This document shows positions 27,242 to 35,374 of a stretch of 64,000 nt of DNA, piece by piece. The stretch's first letter is position 1. Each line of letters begins with the position of its first letter. Below the pieces are notes generated by a model. The model was given only the letters and a program-made list of their open reading frames with translations, was not told where the DNA came from and made no database searches. Source of the DNA: Pedobacter sp. Leaf41 (GTDB lineage Bacteria; Bacteroidota; Bacteroidia; Sphingobacteriales; Sphingobacteriaceae); the NCBI RefSeq assembly GCF_001422545.1, contig NZ_LMLE01000007.1:248001-312000 (forward strand), in the 5' to 3' direction. A program made the position numbers and the translations under genes.

Positions 27242-27267
27242 AAAAAGTCCTGATTTTCATCAGGACT
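27242..27267 (-). terminator. rplU-rpmA terminator
   Basis: Minus strand AGTCCTGAT (27259-27267) pairs with ATCAGGACT (27246-27254) around a 4-base loop, followed by Ts (27242-27246); 23 bases after the rpmA stop. Confidence 0.85.
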
Positions 27268-27290
27268 CTTCAAATATCGATTAATACTAA

Positions 27291-27698
27291 TTATTCTGCA
27301 ACAGCAGCTTCTTCAGTAGCTTCGTCTTTTTTAACTTTTTTAGCAGGTGCTTTTTTAGCAGCAGCTTCAGCAGGAACTTCTACAGCAGCAACTTCTTTTT
27401 TAACAGCTGGTTTTTTAGCTAATGCTTCTTCGATTTCAGCATCAGAGATAGGAAGAACAGATACATAAGATTTGTTATCTTGCTTCTTTCTGAAAACTAC
27501 AGTACCATCAATCAAAGCGAATAATGTATGGTCTTTTCCTAAACCAACATTTTTATCTGGATGGTGTTTTGTACCACGTTGACGTACTAAAATGTTTCCA
27601 GCGATAGCTAACTGACCACCGAAAATTTTAATACCTAAACGCTTACTATGCGATTCACGTCCGTTTTTCGAACTACCGGCTCCTTTTTTGTGTGCCAT
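27291..27698 (-). CDS. rpmA: 50S ribosomal protein L27 with long Ala/Lys-rich tail
   Basis: The N-terminal 85 residues are a normal L27: [22 protein letters not shown], then [35 protein letters not shown]. The usual protein ends there; here about 45 further residues follow, rich in Ala, Lys, Glu and Val ([10 protein letters not shown]). No N-terminal processing peptide of the Firmicutes type is present. Co-transcribed with rplU, 51 bases upstream. Confidence 0.96.
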   Translation of the reverse strand: MAHKKGAGSSKNGRESHSKRLGIKIFGGQLAIAGNILVRQRGTKHHPDKNVGLGKDHTLFALIDGTVVFRKKQDNKSYVSVLPISDAEIEEALAKKPAVKKEVAAVEVPAEAAAKKAPAKKVKKDEATEEAAVAE

Positions 27699-27749
27699 GA
27701 TTTTATATTTTTTAACTCGCTAGAAGCGAATTATTGGTTAACTAATGAA

Positions 27750-28061
27750 TTATAACGTGATATCAGAAATCTGAATCTTTGTGAAAAACTGGCGGTGACC
27801 ATTTTTCTTTTTGTAACCTTTTCTACGTTTTTTGTGGAAAACGATTACTTTATCACCTTTTAAATGAGATACGATAGTAGCTGAAACTTTAGCACCTTTA
27901 ACCGCAGGAGCTCCTACAGTGATTGCACCACCATTATCAACCAACAATACATTATCAAATTCAATACTAGCGCCTTCATCTCCTTGCAATCTGTGTACAA
28001 AAAGGTGCTGGTCTTTAGCAACTTTAAATTGCTGCCCTGCTATATTTACTATTGCGTACAT
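27750..28061 (-). CDS. rplU: 50S ribosomal protein L21
   Basis: A 103-residue protein binding 23S r[21 protein letters not shown] and the C-terminal [21 protein letters not shown] with the RKGY-KK-GHRQ signature identify it. First gene of the rplU-rpmA operon with a good promoter 41 bases upstream. Confidence 0.97.
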   Translation of the reverse strand: MYAIVNIAGQQFKVAKDQHLFVHRLQGDEGASIEFDNVLLVDNGGAITVGAPAVKGAKVSATIVSHLKGDKVIVFHKKRRKGYKKKNGHRQFFTKIQISDITL

Positions 28062-28101
28062 TGTTTAAATATTAGTTTTTTAATTTTTATTTAACGAGGT
28101 G

Positions 28102-28133
28102 CAAATATAGAACAAATTCAATTAACACACAAA
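28102..28133 (-). promoter_or_regulatory. rplU promoter, Bacteroidota type
   Basis: Minus strand TTTG (28130-28133), 20-base spacer, TATATTTG (28102-28109), a full TAnnTTTG match. Confidence 0.65.
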
Positions 28134-28533
28134 CACATATCGAAAATATTTTAACTATAATCCTCCGGAACCAAGATTTATAGGATTACCAGATTTTAAG
28201 ATCGAGTTACAATATGTTTTTGATCCGATTTGGAAAGCAAAACCTGAATATATTAGGTTACATCTGCCCTGCTGTTTATTACAAGTCCTCGCTGCGCTTC
28301 GGGCTTTTCATTACCATTAGGTTTATTTTACCCAGGCCGGTATTTCAAACTGTTGTTAGCAACCCTCAAACTTTACAAACAATTTTATTAAATGCGCTGC
28401 TATAGAAAACATGCCTTTGTTTATAAACCCAATTGAACGAAAATACTTTTTATTGCATTACCTTAAATATTTTTGTTATGCTGAGGGTTAATTTATTTCA
28501 TAAAAATCAATATAGATGACGTTAAGAACGGTC

Positions 28534-28640
28534 GTCATTGCGAGGCACGAAGCAATCTCTTTTAATAGAATAATACAAAAATGAGATTGCTTCTCCGATA
28601 AAGAATCGGGATCGCCTGCCTGCCGCAGGCAGGCAATAAC
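28534..28640. repeat. GTCATTGCGAGG repeat with two nested hairpins
   Basis: GTCATTGCGAGGCACGAAGC at the left end; GAAGCAATCTC (28549-28559) pairs with GAGATTGCTTC (28583-28593), and GCCTGCCTG (28614-28622) with CAGGCAGGC (28626-28634). Confidence 0.65.
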
Positions 28641-28656
28641 GGAAAGTTAAAAACGT

Positions 28657-28711
28657 CAATGATAGGCACGAAGCATCTGCAACCTATAAACAAATGCTTC
28701 GTGCCTCAGCA
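28657..28711. repeat. GGCACGAAGCATCTGCAACC hairpin repeat
   Basis: AGGCACGAAGCAT (28664-28676) pairs perfectly with ATGCTTCGTGCCT (28694-28706), 13 bp. The same GGCACGAAGCATCTGCAACC string occurs at about 48090-48109. Confidence 0.65.
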
Positions 28712-28847
28712 TGAAAAAAGTTGTTTAAAAAGATTGCAGTGAAAGCGGGATTGAATACCGCAATAGACAACCAAACATTCATTTTCAAATCAAACGCTTA
28801 AACTAAAAACTTGCTATTAGTTAAAAAATGTTAAACCACTTTCTTTA

Positions 28848-28876
28848 TTACGAAAGTTTCGTAGATTTACGAAAAT
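28848..28876. promoter_or_regulatory. BlaI-type operator upstream of the GLPGLI operon
   Basis: Three half-sites, TACGAA (28849-28854), TCGTA (28859-28863) and TACGAA (28868-28873). The spacing is identical to the site in front of blaI (34598-34625); 22 of the first 27 positions agree. It lies 27 bases before the ATG of the first gene. Confidence 0.6.
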
Positions 28877-28903
28877 TAAATAAAACTTAACAACACAAAA
28901 TTT

Positions 28904-29857
28904 ATGAAAAGCACCCTCATTTCCTCAGTGATGACATTATTTGCCGTTTCAACATTTGCTCAAAATCCCGATAAGGCACTTGCCAGAGTGAGATACACCT
29001 ATACCCATATTCAAGACACCACACAAAAAGACAAGCCGCACAAAGAAAACATGTTACTGGTTACTGGAAAAAACGCTTCTGTGTATACAAGTTATGATAA
29101 ACTGAATCAAGCTTTAAATGCGAAAAAGCAAATTGAAGAGCAGATTAAAAACCAAACAGGCAGCAATAGCATGAAAATCGAAATCAAAAGTGAAACGAAG
29201 TCGCCGACCACCGCTGTAGATTATTTCTTTTTTGCCAACGAAGGTAAAATGTTTAGCAAAGAAAAACTGCTTAATCATTATTTGATTGAAGAAACGGCGC
29301 CACAAATAGATTGGAAGATAACAAAAGATACCATGAGTTTTTCGGGTATCCCTTGCCAAAAAGCCATGGCTAATTTTAAAGGCAGAAACTGGATTGCCTG
29401 GTACGCTACTGATATTCCTTTTCAAAGCGGTCCGTGGAAACTAAATGGTTTACCAGGTTTAATAATTGAGGCTTATGATGAAAAGAAAGAAGTAAAATTT
29501 GAATTTGCCGGACTTGAAAACGTAATCGCAGATGATGCGAAAAATGCTTCATATGGAGATCAGAAAATTACCATGCCGAATGGTTCAACAGGAACGCTGA
29601 GAATTGCAGGAATAGAAACTAATACCGCTTACTTAGGGTCGGAAATTAAACTGCCTGCCAATGCGATAAAAACAACGCGAAAGGAACTTGACAAACTAAA
29701 GGCGGCCCGCGACAAGGACCCTGAAGGATTTATGCAAGCTCAAATGGCTGCAAATGGCATTCAAGGAGCCTTTAAAAAAAGCGTATCTACGCCCACGGGT
29801 CAACCAATAATTAAAGCTGAAATCAATAATCCTATAGAAATCCCTGACAAAAAATGA
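28904..29857 (+). CDS. GLPGLI-family secreted protein
   Basis: A 317-residue protein with an N-terminal signal peptide (MKSTLISSVMTLFAVSTFAQ). The family name motif is present as WKLNGLPGLIIEAYDEKK near residue 185, preceded by IAWYATDIPFQSGPW. The family is a Bacteroidota lineage of unknown function, usually encoded beside an outer-membrane beta-barrel with a carboxypeptidase-regulatory-like domain, as here. The end overlaps the next gene by four bases (ATGA). A BlaI-type operator lies just upstream. Confidence 0.9.
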   Translation: MKSTLISSVMTLFAVSTFAQNPDKALARVRYTYTHIQDTTQKDKPHKENMLLVTGKNASVYTSYDKLNQALNAKKQIEEQIKNQTGSNSMKIEIKSETKSPTTAVDYFFFANEGKMFSKEKLLNHYLIEETAPQIDWKITKDTMSFSGIPCQKAMANFKGRNWIAWYATDIPFQSGPWKLNGLPGLIIEAYDEKKEVKFEFAGLENVIADDAKNASYGDQKITMPNGSTGTLRIAGIETNTAYLGSEIKLPANAIKTTRKELDKLKAARDKDPEGFMQAQMAANGIQGAFKKSVSTPTGQPIIKAEINNPIEIPDKK

Positions 29858-32517
29858 GAGCGGTCATTTTGATTACACTGATGTATTTTTCTGGAGTAGC
29901 AGTAGCTTTTGCTCAAAAAACCATCAAAGGAAGTGTGAAAGATCATACAGGCAAGGCTATCGAATCTGTAAATGTGAACCTAAAAGATAATGAAGGAAAT
30001 ATAATCATTTTTACCAGAACAAATAAAAACGGTGAGTTTAACCTAGCCGTTAAAAGTGAGCAGATTATTGGTTATCGCATTGAAGCATCGAGTATCGGCT
30101 ATAAAAAACAAAGCATTGCTATTAAAGATATTAATAGGAATCAGGATCTGGTTTTACAAGCAAGCGAAACTAATTTAGAAACGGTCACAGTCAAAAACCG
30201 TCCGCTGTTAACAACTAAAGGAGATACACTAAACTATAAAACATCCGATTTTGCGGATAAGCAAGACCGAACTATTGGCGATGTACTTAAAAAGATGCCA
30301 GGTATTGAAGTGGCAGAAAATGGAAAAATCAGCTATAATGGCAAATCCATCTCTAATTTGTATGTAGATGGCGACAACTTGCTTGACGACAAGTATAACA
30401 TTGGCACAAAAAGTATCCCGCAAGATGCGGTTGATAAAGTACAGGTGATCCAAAATGATCAACCGATTAAAATGATGCGAAAAAATAATATGAGTGATGA
30501 TGTTGCACTAAACCTCGTACTTAAAGATGAGGCGAAACTAAGGGTAATGGGCGACGCTACCGTAGGTGCTGGAGCACCGAATCGCTTTGATGAAAACTTA
30601 ACCGCGATGTTGTTCAACAAGAGATTGAAGTTTATTAACAACATTAAGGGCAACAACATTGGCATTGACCCAGGTATAGAATTAACCTCACACAATTTTT
30701 CTGACTACCAGAAGCGTTTAGATAATACCAAACCAAATGGCTTACTATCTACCGGCGCAGCCGGAGTGCCTTCATTGCCTCAAAGCAGATATCTGTTCAA
30801 CAAGGCTGGTGTTGTAAACCTGAACAATTTATATAAGTTTAATCAGGATTTACAGTTAAGGGCAAACATTTCTTACCTCTACGATAACCGCAGGCAACAA
30901 TACAATCAATTTTCGGAGACTTATTTAGAAGATCAAATTATTAGTTATACCGAGTTTCAGAACAACAAGATTAACCCACAGAAATTAAGAGCGCAGTTTA
31001 ATTTGAATAAGAACGCAGAGAATGATTACTTCAACAATAATTTATCTTTAGATTACCTGCCATTTAAAACCACTTCGGCTTTCTCTATCAATAATGTGGC
31101 TGCGAACCAATATTTATCGCAAAAAACCTTCGATATTTCGAATGAGCTCAATTACCGCAAGAAATTAAAATCCGAAAATGTAATTAACCTTTACTCCTAT
31201 TTAAACAATACCTCGCAACCAGAAACTTTGAATATTTCGCAAGGTTTAAATGCCGACATCCTTAATAATGGAAATAGTTATCTTGGATTGAATCAATATG
31301 TCAAATTGCCCACTTGGTACACTAACAATTACCTTTCATTTGCTTTTGTTAAGGGTGGTTTCGCTCAAACTTACAAGGTAGGTTTTAATCTCCAGCAGCA
31401 GAATTTAAACTCTGAACTCTATCGTATCCAGAACGATCAAACTTCCGAACTCGTTTCGCAGAATACAGTAAATGATTTGAAGTGGTTTAAAGGCCGAGCA
31501 TATGCCGATGCCACTTACGAATACACCAATGATAAACTAAAGGCGGGATTGAGCTTACCTGTTAGCTATAACCATATCAATTACAACGATCCTGTAAATT
31601 CCTTGAATAGTAGTTTGACTAAACTTTTTCTAAATCCATCCCTGAATATTAAATACCAAACAGGGATCGAAAACTATTTTTCTGCAAACTATTTCTATAA
31701 AAACGATCTCGGGGGAATTGATGACGTATACCGTGGCACAGTTTTAAAAAATTATCGCTCGTTATTTGCAAATAACGCACCCATTTCTGAAGCAGAGACA
31801 CATAGCTTTCGTGGCGAATTTAACTTTAGGAGAGCCATGCAGATGTTTTTCTTTAACGCCTCTGCAGGTTACAACAACACTAAACTCAATACAATTTCTT
31901 CTTACAGCTTAAGTAATAATATTCAACAGCGAATGGTATTACCGCTACAAAATCATGTAAAAAACCTCTTTATTACTGCAAACGCAAGTAAATATATTTT
32001 CGCTTTGAAAAGCACAGCTAATGCCAGCCTTAACTATTCAGAAAGTAGATATAGTCAACTGCAAAATAATGAACTTTTACCATTCAATACCCAAACAATA
32101 TCGTACAAAGCAGGAATTGAAGCTAAGTTGACGAAGTTTATGAACTGGTCGTACAATGCTATTTACTCTGTTACCAATAACAAAGCTGAGGTTGCAAATG
32201 CAATCACTACCAATTTTCAGCAATTAAGGCAACAAACATCGGTGGCCATCGCCACCGTTAGTAATGTTTACCTGAATTTATCTGCTGAACATTTATTTAC
32301 ACACCAGGCCAGCCAACCAAATCTGAATTATTTATTTGCCGATGCGAATGTAAAATACAAAATAATGAAGTTTAAAACAGATTTTGAATTTGGGGTAACG
32401 AATTTGGCAAACATTAAACGATTCGACGCTATTTATCTTTCAGCAAATTCTTTAACTACAGGAACTTTTCTTATCCCTGGAAGGGTGGCGATGCTAAAAG
32501 CGACATTCAGCTTTTAA
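29854..32517 (+). CDS. Outer-membrane beta-barrel protein with CarboxypepD-reg-like domain, GLPGLI partner
   Basis: 887 residues. Signal peptide MRAVILITLMYFSGVAVAFAQ, then a carboxypeptidase-regulatory-like Ig domain (TIKGSVKDHTGKAIESVNVNLKDN, about 22-105), a plug-like part (DVLKKMPGIEVAENGKISYNGK and VQNDQPIKMMRKNNMSDDVALNLVLKDE-type sequence, about 140-240) and a long C-terminal barrel of alternating strands. It has the layout of TonB-dependent-receptor-like outer-membrane proteins, though no TonB box was recognised. Translationally coupled to the GLPGLI gene, so the two products probably act together at the outer membrane. Confidence 0.85.
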   Translation: MRAVILITLMYFSGVAVAFAQKTIKGSVKDHTGKAIESVNVNLKDNEGNIIIFTRTNKNGEFNLAVKSEQIIGYRIEASSIGYKKQSIAIKDINRNQDLVLQASETNLETVTVKNRPLLTTKGDTLNYKTSDFADKQDRTIGDVLKKMPGIEVAENGKISYNGKSISNLYVDGDNLLDDKYNIGTKSIPQDAVDKVQVIQNDQPIKMMRKNNMSDDVALNLVLKDEAKLRVMGDATVGAGAPNRFDENLTAMLFNKRLKFINNIKGNNIGIDPGIELTSHNFSDYQKRLDNTKPNGLLSTGAAGVPSLPQSRYLFNKAGVVNLNNLYKFNQDLQLRANISYLYDNRRQQYNQFSETYLEDQIISYTEFQNNKINPQKLRAQFNLNKNAENDYFNNNLSLDYLPFKTTSAFSINNVAANQYLSQKTFDISNELNYRKKLKSENVINLYSYLNNTSQPETLNISQGLNADILNNGNSYLGLNQYVKLPTWYTNNYLSFAFVKGGFAQTYKVGFNLQQQNLNSELYRIQNDQTSELVSQNTVNDLKWFKGRAYADATYEYTNDKLKAGLSLPVSYNHINYNDPVNSLNSSLTKLFLNPSLNIKYQTGIENYFSANYFYKNDLGGIDDVYRGTVLKNYRSLFANNAPISEAETHSFRGEFNFRRAMQMFFFNASAGYNNTKLNTISSYSLSNNIQQRMVLPLQNHVKNLFITANASKYIFALKSTANASLNYSESRYSQLQNNELLPFNTQTISYKAGIEAKLTKFMNWSYNAIYSVTNNKAEVANAITTNFQQLRQQTSVAIATVSNVYLNLSAEHLFTHQASQPNLNYLFADANVKYKIMKFKTDFEFGVTNLANIKRFDAIYLSANSLTTGTFLIPGRVAMLKATFSF

Positions 32518-32754
32518 ATAGATGCAATTGGTTTAAATCAAAAAGATTAACCGTTAGATAAATCGCTATCAAAATTAGCCAGGGAAAAATCACTAAACTA
32601 ATAGAAGTCCGAAAATTTTTTGGAGCTCGCTAAAAATGATGGTTAGCAAGGAGAATAAATATCAATGGAGATTGTCAAAAAGAAAATTATAAATTGATCT
32701 AAAGCATATAGACAGACTCACCATGATAAAAAATGAGAAAAGTTTATTAAAATT

Positions 32755-34227
32755 TTATGGCTTAGTTGTAATTTGTATTGCCGGGTTATTGCCCTTCAAA
32801 ACTTTAATAGCTAAAATATTATTGGGGTCAATACCTTTAAAATCTTCATGAGTAGCTTTGGCCCCGTTAATGTAGTAATCTGTTTCCTCAACAGATTTGG
32901 GCGTTATTTCTGTTCCATTTTGAACATTTGAAACTTTGCTGAGGGTTTTTATTAGCACAACTTTATTAACAGTGGCTTTTATTGATTTGTTAGTATTTGG
33001 TGCATCAACATCTCGCAAAAAGACACCCATTATATTCGGATCAATTCTTGAGCTATCTTTAAAAGTGAAATGCTGCAACATTGTTTTTGTTTTTGCCCCT
33101 TCAGTTGCTCGCAGATCAGTCACTTTGCCAACAAGCCTACCCAACTCGCTTGAAATAGATTGATAGCTCGTATCGGTAGTTTCAAAATGCGTTTTAAAAA
33201 CGAAGGTCATTTTTTCAACGGAGTCAACTCCTTTCTTTAACTCATGAGTAGATTTAATATCAACCTTTCGTTTGATTTTCTCTGGCTTCTCGATGATCAC
33301 TTGAATATCACGCTTTGGCAAAGCATTCTTAATTATTGTAGTCAGCGGCGCCATCTTTTTCTGAACATTTTTCTCATCTATGGTAAAGGCCAGTGTAACG
33401 CAAAGTAAAACTGGTAGAACCAATAAATAACGCGAAAGATCAACTTTTGACGAACGTTTAGCATTCATCATCTTAATTCGCTTTTTAAGGTCTGACAGAT
33501 TAAAATTATTCACAATCGTGATAGACGGCTGTAAGCTACCCACATTTAATAAACTATATTGATAGGCTTTTTTATCAATACCTTTTTTCAATATTTTGGC
33601 ATCAGTAATGAATTCGATGTTCTCTCTAACAGCCTTTTTCATCAACCAAACACCAGGATTAAACCAATAAAAAACCACGCAAACTTCTGCAAGAATGATA
33701 TCCAAAGTGTGCCATTCCTCAACGTGTACTTTTTCATGCTCTAGAATGTTGTTCAAATCCTGAGCTTGGTGTAATGCTGGATTGATATAAATTGTCTGCC
33801 AAAAAGTAAAGGGACTTACTTCCTCATTCAAAATCCTAACATTGAAATCTTTTAGTTTACCAACAGCAGATTTTTTATGCATCTGGCGTAGTGAAACAAA
33901 CTGAATCAATAGCCTTATTGCCATCAAAAAAAAGCCTATATAAAAAAGTACACTTAAAGAATACCAGAAGACTGAAACTGAGTCTTCCTGAATAATTTGA
34001 TTGAGATTTTGATTTAATTGTGGAATGAAACCAGGAATTGGTTGTTTTCCAGAAAAGAAATCTGTTAAATTGATAAACGGATAGGCTGATGAAAAAACGA
34101 TTCCAAAGACAAGAAAAACACGATTTAAGGAATAAAACGTCAATCTTCTAAGCACAAGATAATAGGTAGCAGAAAATAAGATCAGCACTAGATTAATTTT
34201 CAATAGTACAAGGAAAAATTGTGGCAT
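32755..34227 (-). CDS. BlaR1/MecR1-like M56 membrane metallopeptidase
   Basis: 490 residues with four N-terminal membrane helices (for example FFLVLLKINLVLILFSATYYLVL and VSVFWYSLSVLFYIGFFLMAIRLLI). The zinc motif is NILEHEKVHVEEWHTLD, with the downstream NIEFITDAKIL supplying the third ligand region. In BlaR1 such a peptidase cleaves or triggers loss of the BlaI repressor. The C-terminal penicillin-binding sensor domain is absent; instead there is a periplasmic region after a helix near residue 270 ending in a Plug-like GIDPNNILAIKVLKG segment. The signal sensed is therefore unlikely to be a beta-lactam. Starts four bases after blaI ends. Confidence 0.9.
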   Translation of the reverse strand: MPQFFLVLLKINLVLILFSATYYLVLRRLTFYSLNRVFLVFGIVFSSAYPFINLTDFFSGKQPIPGFIPQLNQNLNQIIQEDSVSVFWYSLSVLFYIGFFLMAIRLLIQFVSLRQMHKKSAVGKLKDFNVRILNEEVSPFTFWQTIYINPALHQAQDLNNILEHEKVHVEEWHTLDIILAEVCVVFYWFNPGVWLMKKAVRENIEFITDAKILKKGIDKKAYQYSLLNVGSLQPSITIVNNFNLSDLKKRIKMMNAKRSSKVDLSRYLLVLPVLLCVTLAFTIDEKNVQKKMAPLTTIIKNALPKRDIQVIIEKPEKIKRKVDIKSTHELKKGVDSVEKMTFVFKTHFETTDTSYQSISSELGRLVGKVTDLRATEGAKTKTMLQHFTFKDSSRIDPNIMGVFLRDVDAPNTNKSIKATVNKVVLIKTLSKVSNVQNGTEITPKSVEETDYYINGAKATHEDFKGIDPNNILAIKVLKGNNPAIQITTKP

Positions 34228-34231
34228 GACA

Positions 34232-34594
34232 TTACTTTTCAGGGTTTTCGATCAAGTTGATAATTTCCTTCAATTCTTCGGCACTTATCTTTTTATCTTT
34301 TGCAAAAAAAGCGACCAGCTCTTTATACGAACTTTGAAAATAATTGTTTACAAAACCATTCATGAAGCGCTTTTTGTACTCAACCTCTTTTACTTTTGCG
34401 CTGTAACGATTGGCGTTGGCGAAGCGCTCACTAATCAAATAACCCTTTTTCTCCAGATTTTTGATGGTCGACGCCAATGTGGTGTACGGAGGTTTAGGCT
34501 CAGGCATTGTGTCCATAAAATCTTTGATAAAACCTTTGCCAACTTGCCAAACCGCAAGCATTGCTTCCTCTTCTTGTAATGTTAATTTCTCCAT
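34232..34594 (-). CDS. BlaI/MecI/CopY-family repressor
   Basis: A 120-residue winged-helix repressor. MEKLTLQEEEAMLAVWQVGKGFIKDFMD opens the DNA-binding domain, PPYTTLASTIKNLEKKGYLISER is the recognition helix and wing, and the C-terminal half is the dimerisation region that the M56 peptidase is expected to target. ATG at 34592-34594 (the TTG before it is also in frame). The operator (34598-34625) abuts the start codon, indicating autorepression. Operon with the M56 peptidase gene. Confidence 0.93.
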   Translation of the reverse strand: MEKLTLQEEEAMLAVWQVGKGFIKDFMDTMPEPKPPYTTLASTIKNLEKKGYLISERFANANRYSAKVKEVEYKKRFMNGFVNNYFQSSYKELVAFFAKDKKISAEELKEIINLIENPEK

Positions 34595-34597
34595 CAA

Positions 34598-34625
34598 TTA
34601 CGAATATATCGTAAATATACGAAAT
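34598..34625. promoter_or_regulatory. BlaI-type operator at the blaI start
   Basis: TACGAA (34599-34604), TCGTA (34609-34613), TACGAA (34618-34623), the same arrangement as at 28848-28876. Ends three bases from the blaI ATG, so it must overlap the promoter or ribosome entry region. Confidence 0.65.
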
Positions 34626-34631
34626 CATCCT

Positions 34632-34681
34632 AAAAAAAACGGCTTAATTGCAACCCTAAATTTTAGGTTTACAATCAAGCC
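34632..34681 (-). terminator. Terminator of the gene at 34705-35205
   Basis: GGCTT-ATTG-AACC-TAAA (from 34641) pairs with TTTA-GGTT-CAAT-AAGCC (to 34681), about 20 bp with three mismatches. On the minus strand it is followed by eight Ts (34632-34639). Confidence 0.75.
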
Positions 34682-34704
34682 TTTTAATATTTTCTGTAAT
34701 AAAA

Positions 34705-35205
34705 TTACTTTCCAGATCTTATTTCAGCCTGGTTTAAAGTTTCCTGAATTACTTTACGCATTTGAACGGCAGCATCCAACAACTTTGGGTTTCCATCAAA
34801 ATCGCCATATATCACTACATGTTTCGATTTTTCTTTGTAATTGAAGGTGATATCGTAACGTGGAACTGCTTTCGATTTAGCACTTTTTTGACCAATCGTA
34901 TCGGGAAAATTCCAAAGACCAATCTCATTCGCCTTTCTGTGCATGTACAAAATATCGTCGCTTTTTAAGAAAACTTTCTTGGTAATCACCGAGTCTCTAT
35001 TGTTTACATATTGATAAACACCCGTTTTTGAATCATACTTATTTTCTAAGTTATCTTTTAATCCGTAGCTAAATTGCATGGAAACAAAATCAGCCTTGCG
35101 AAATGGTGCATTCTGAATAATGGGCTTGTAATAGATATAGCAGTAAATAATCATCGGTACGATGATGGTAATGGCTAAGAATATTTTTTTTCCTCTACTT
35201 GACAC
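34705..35205 (-). CDS. Hypothetical membrane-anchored protein
   Basis: 166 residues; the only start near the N-terminus is GTG at 35203-35205. A single membrane helix (IFLAITIIVPMIIYCYIYY) at residues 8-26 is followed by a periplasmic domain with strands such as VYQYVNNRDSVITKKVFLKSDDILYMHRKANEIGLWNFP and RYDITFNYKEKSKHVVIYGD. No family recognised. It has its own terminator, so it is probably separate from the blaI operon downstream. Confidence 0.7.
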   Translation of the reverse strand: MSSRGKKIFLAITIIVPMIIYCYIYYKPIIQNAPFRKADFVSMQFSYGLKDNLENKYDSKTGVYQYVNNRDSVITKKVFLKSDDILYMHRKANEIGLWNFPDTIGQKSAKSKAVPRYDITFNYKEKSKHVVIYGDFDGNPKLLDAAVQMRKVIQETLNQAEIRSGK

Positions 35206-35374
35206 TTGAGTTAATTATTGAATTTTGAATGACTGAATTATTGGACTATCAAATTTTGAGTTAATCCAAAACGATGCAAAGTTTAGAAAATTTAGTGAAC
35301 ATCGAAACATCCCAAAATCATTTATTAAATACATACTAAACTAAAAACGTCTGATGGATGACTAGAACTCGCAA

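Larger units (their letters stand above)
28134..28847. other. Repeat-rich gap between rplU and the GLPGLI operon
   Basis: About 710 bases. It contains the GTCATTGCGAGG-type repeat at 28534-28640 and a second hairpin repeat at 28657-28711. A 63-codon frame at 28214-28405 covers sequence that looks like repeat-derived DNA and is not called as a gene. Confidence 0.55.

Noticed and set aside
28214-28405. 63-codon plus-strand frame upstream of the GLPGLI operon
   Set aside because: Lies in repeat-like DNA, no start context, composition unlike a gene.
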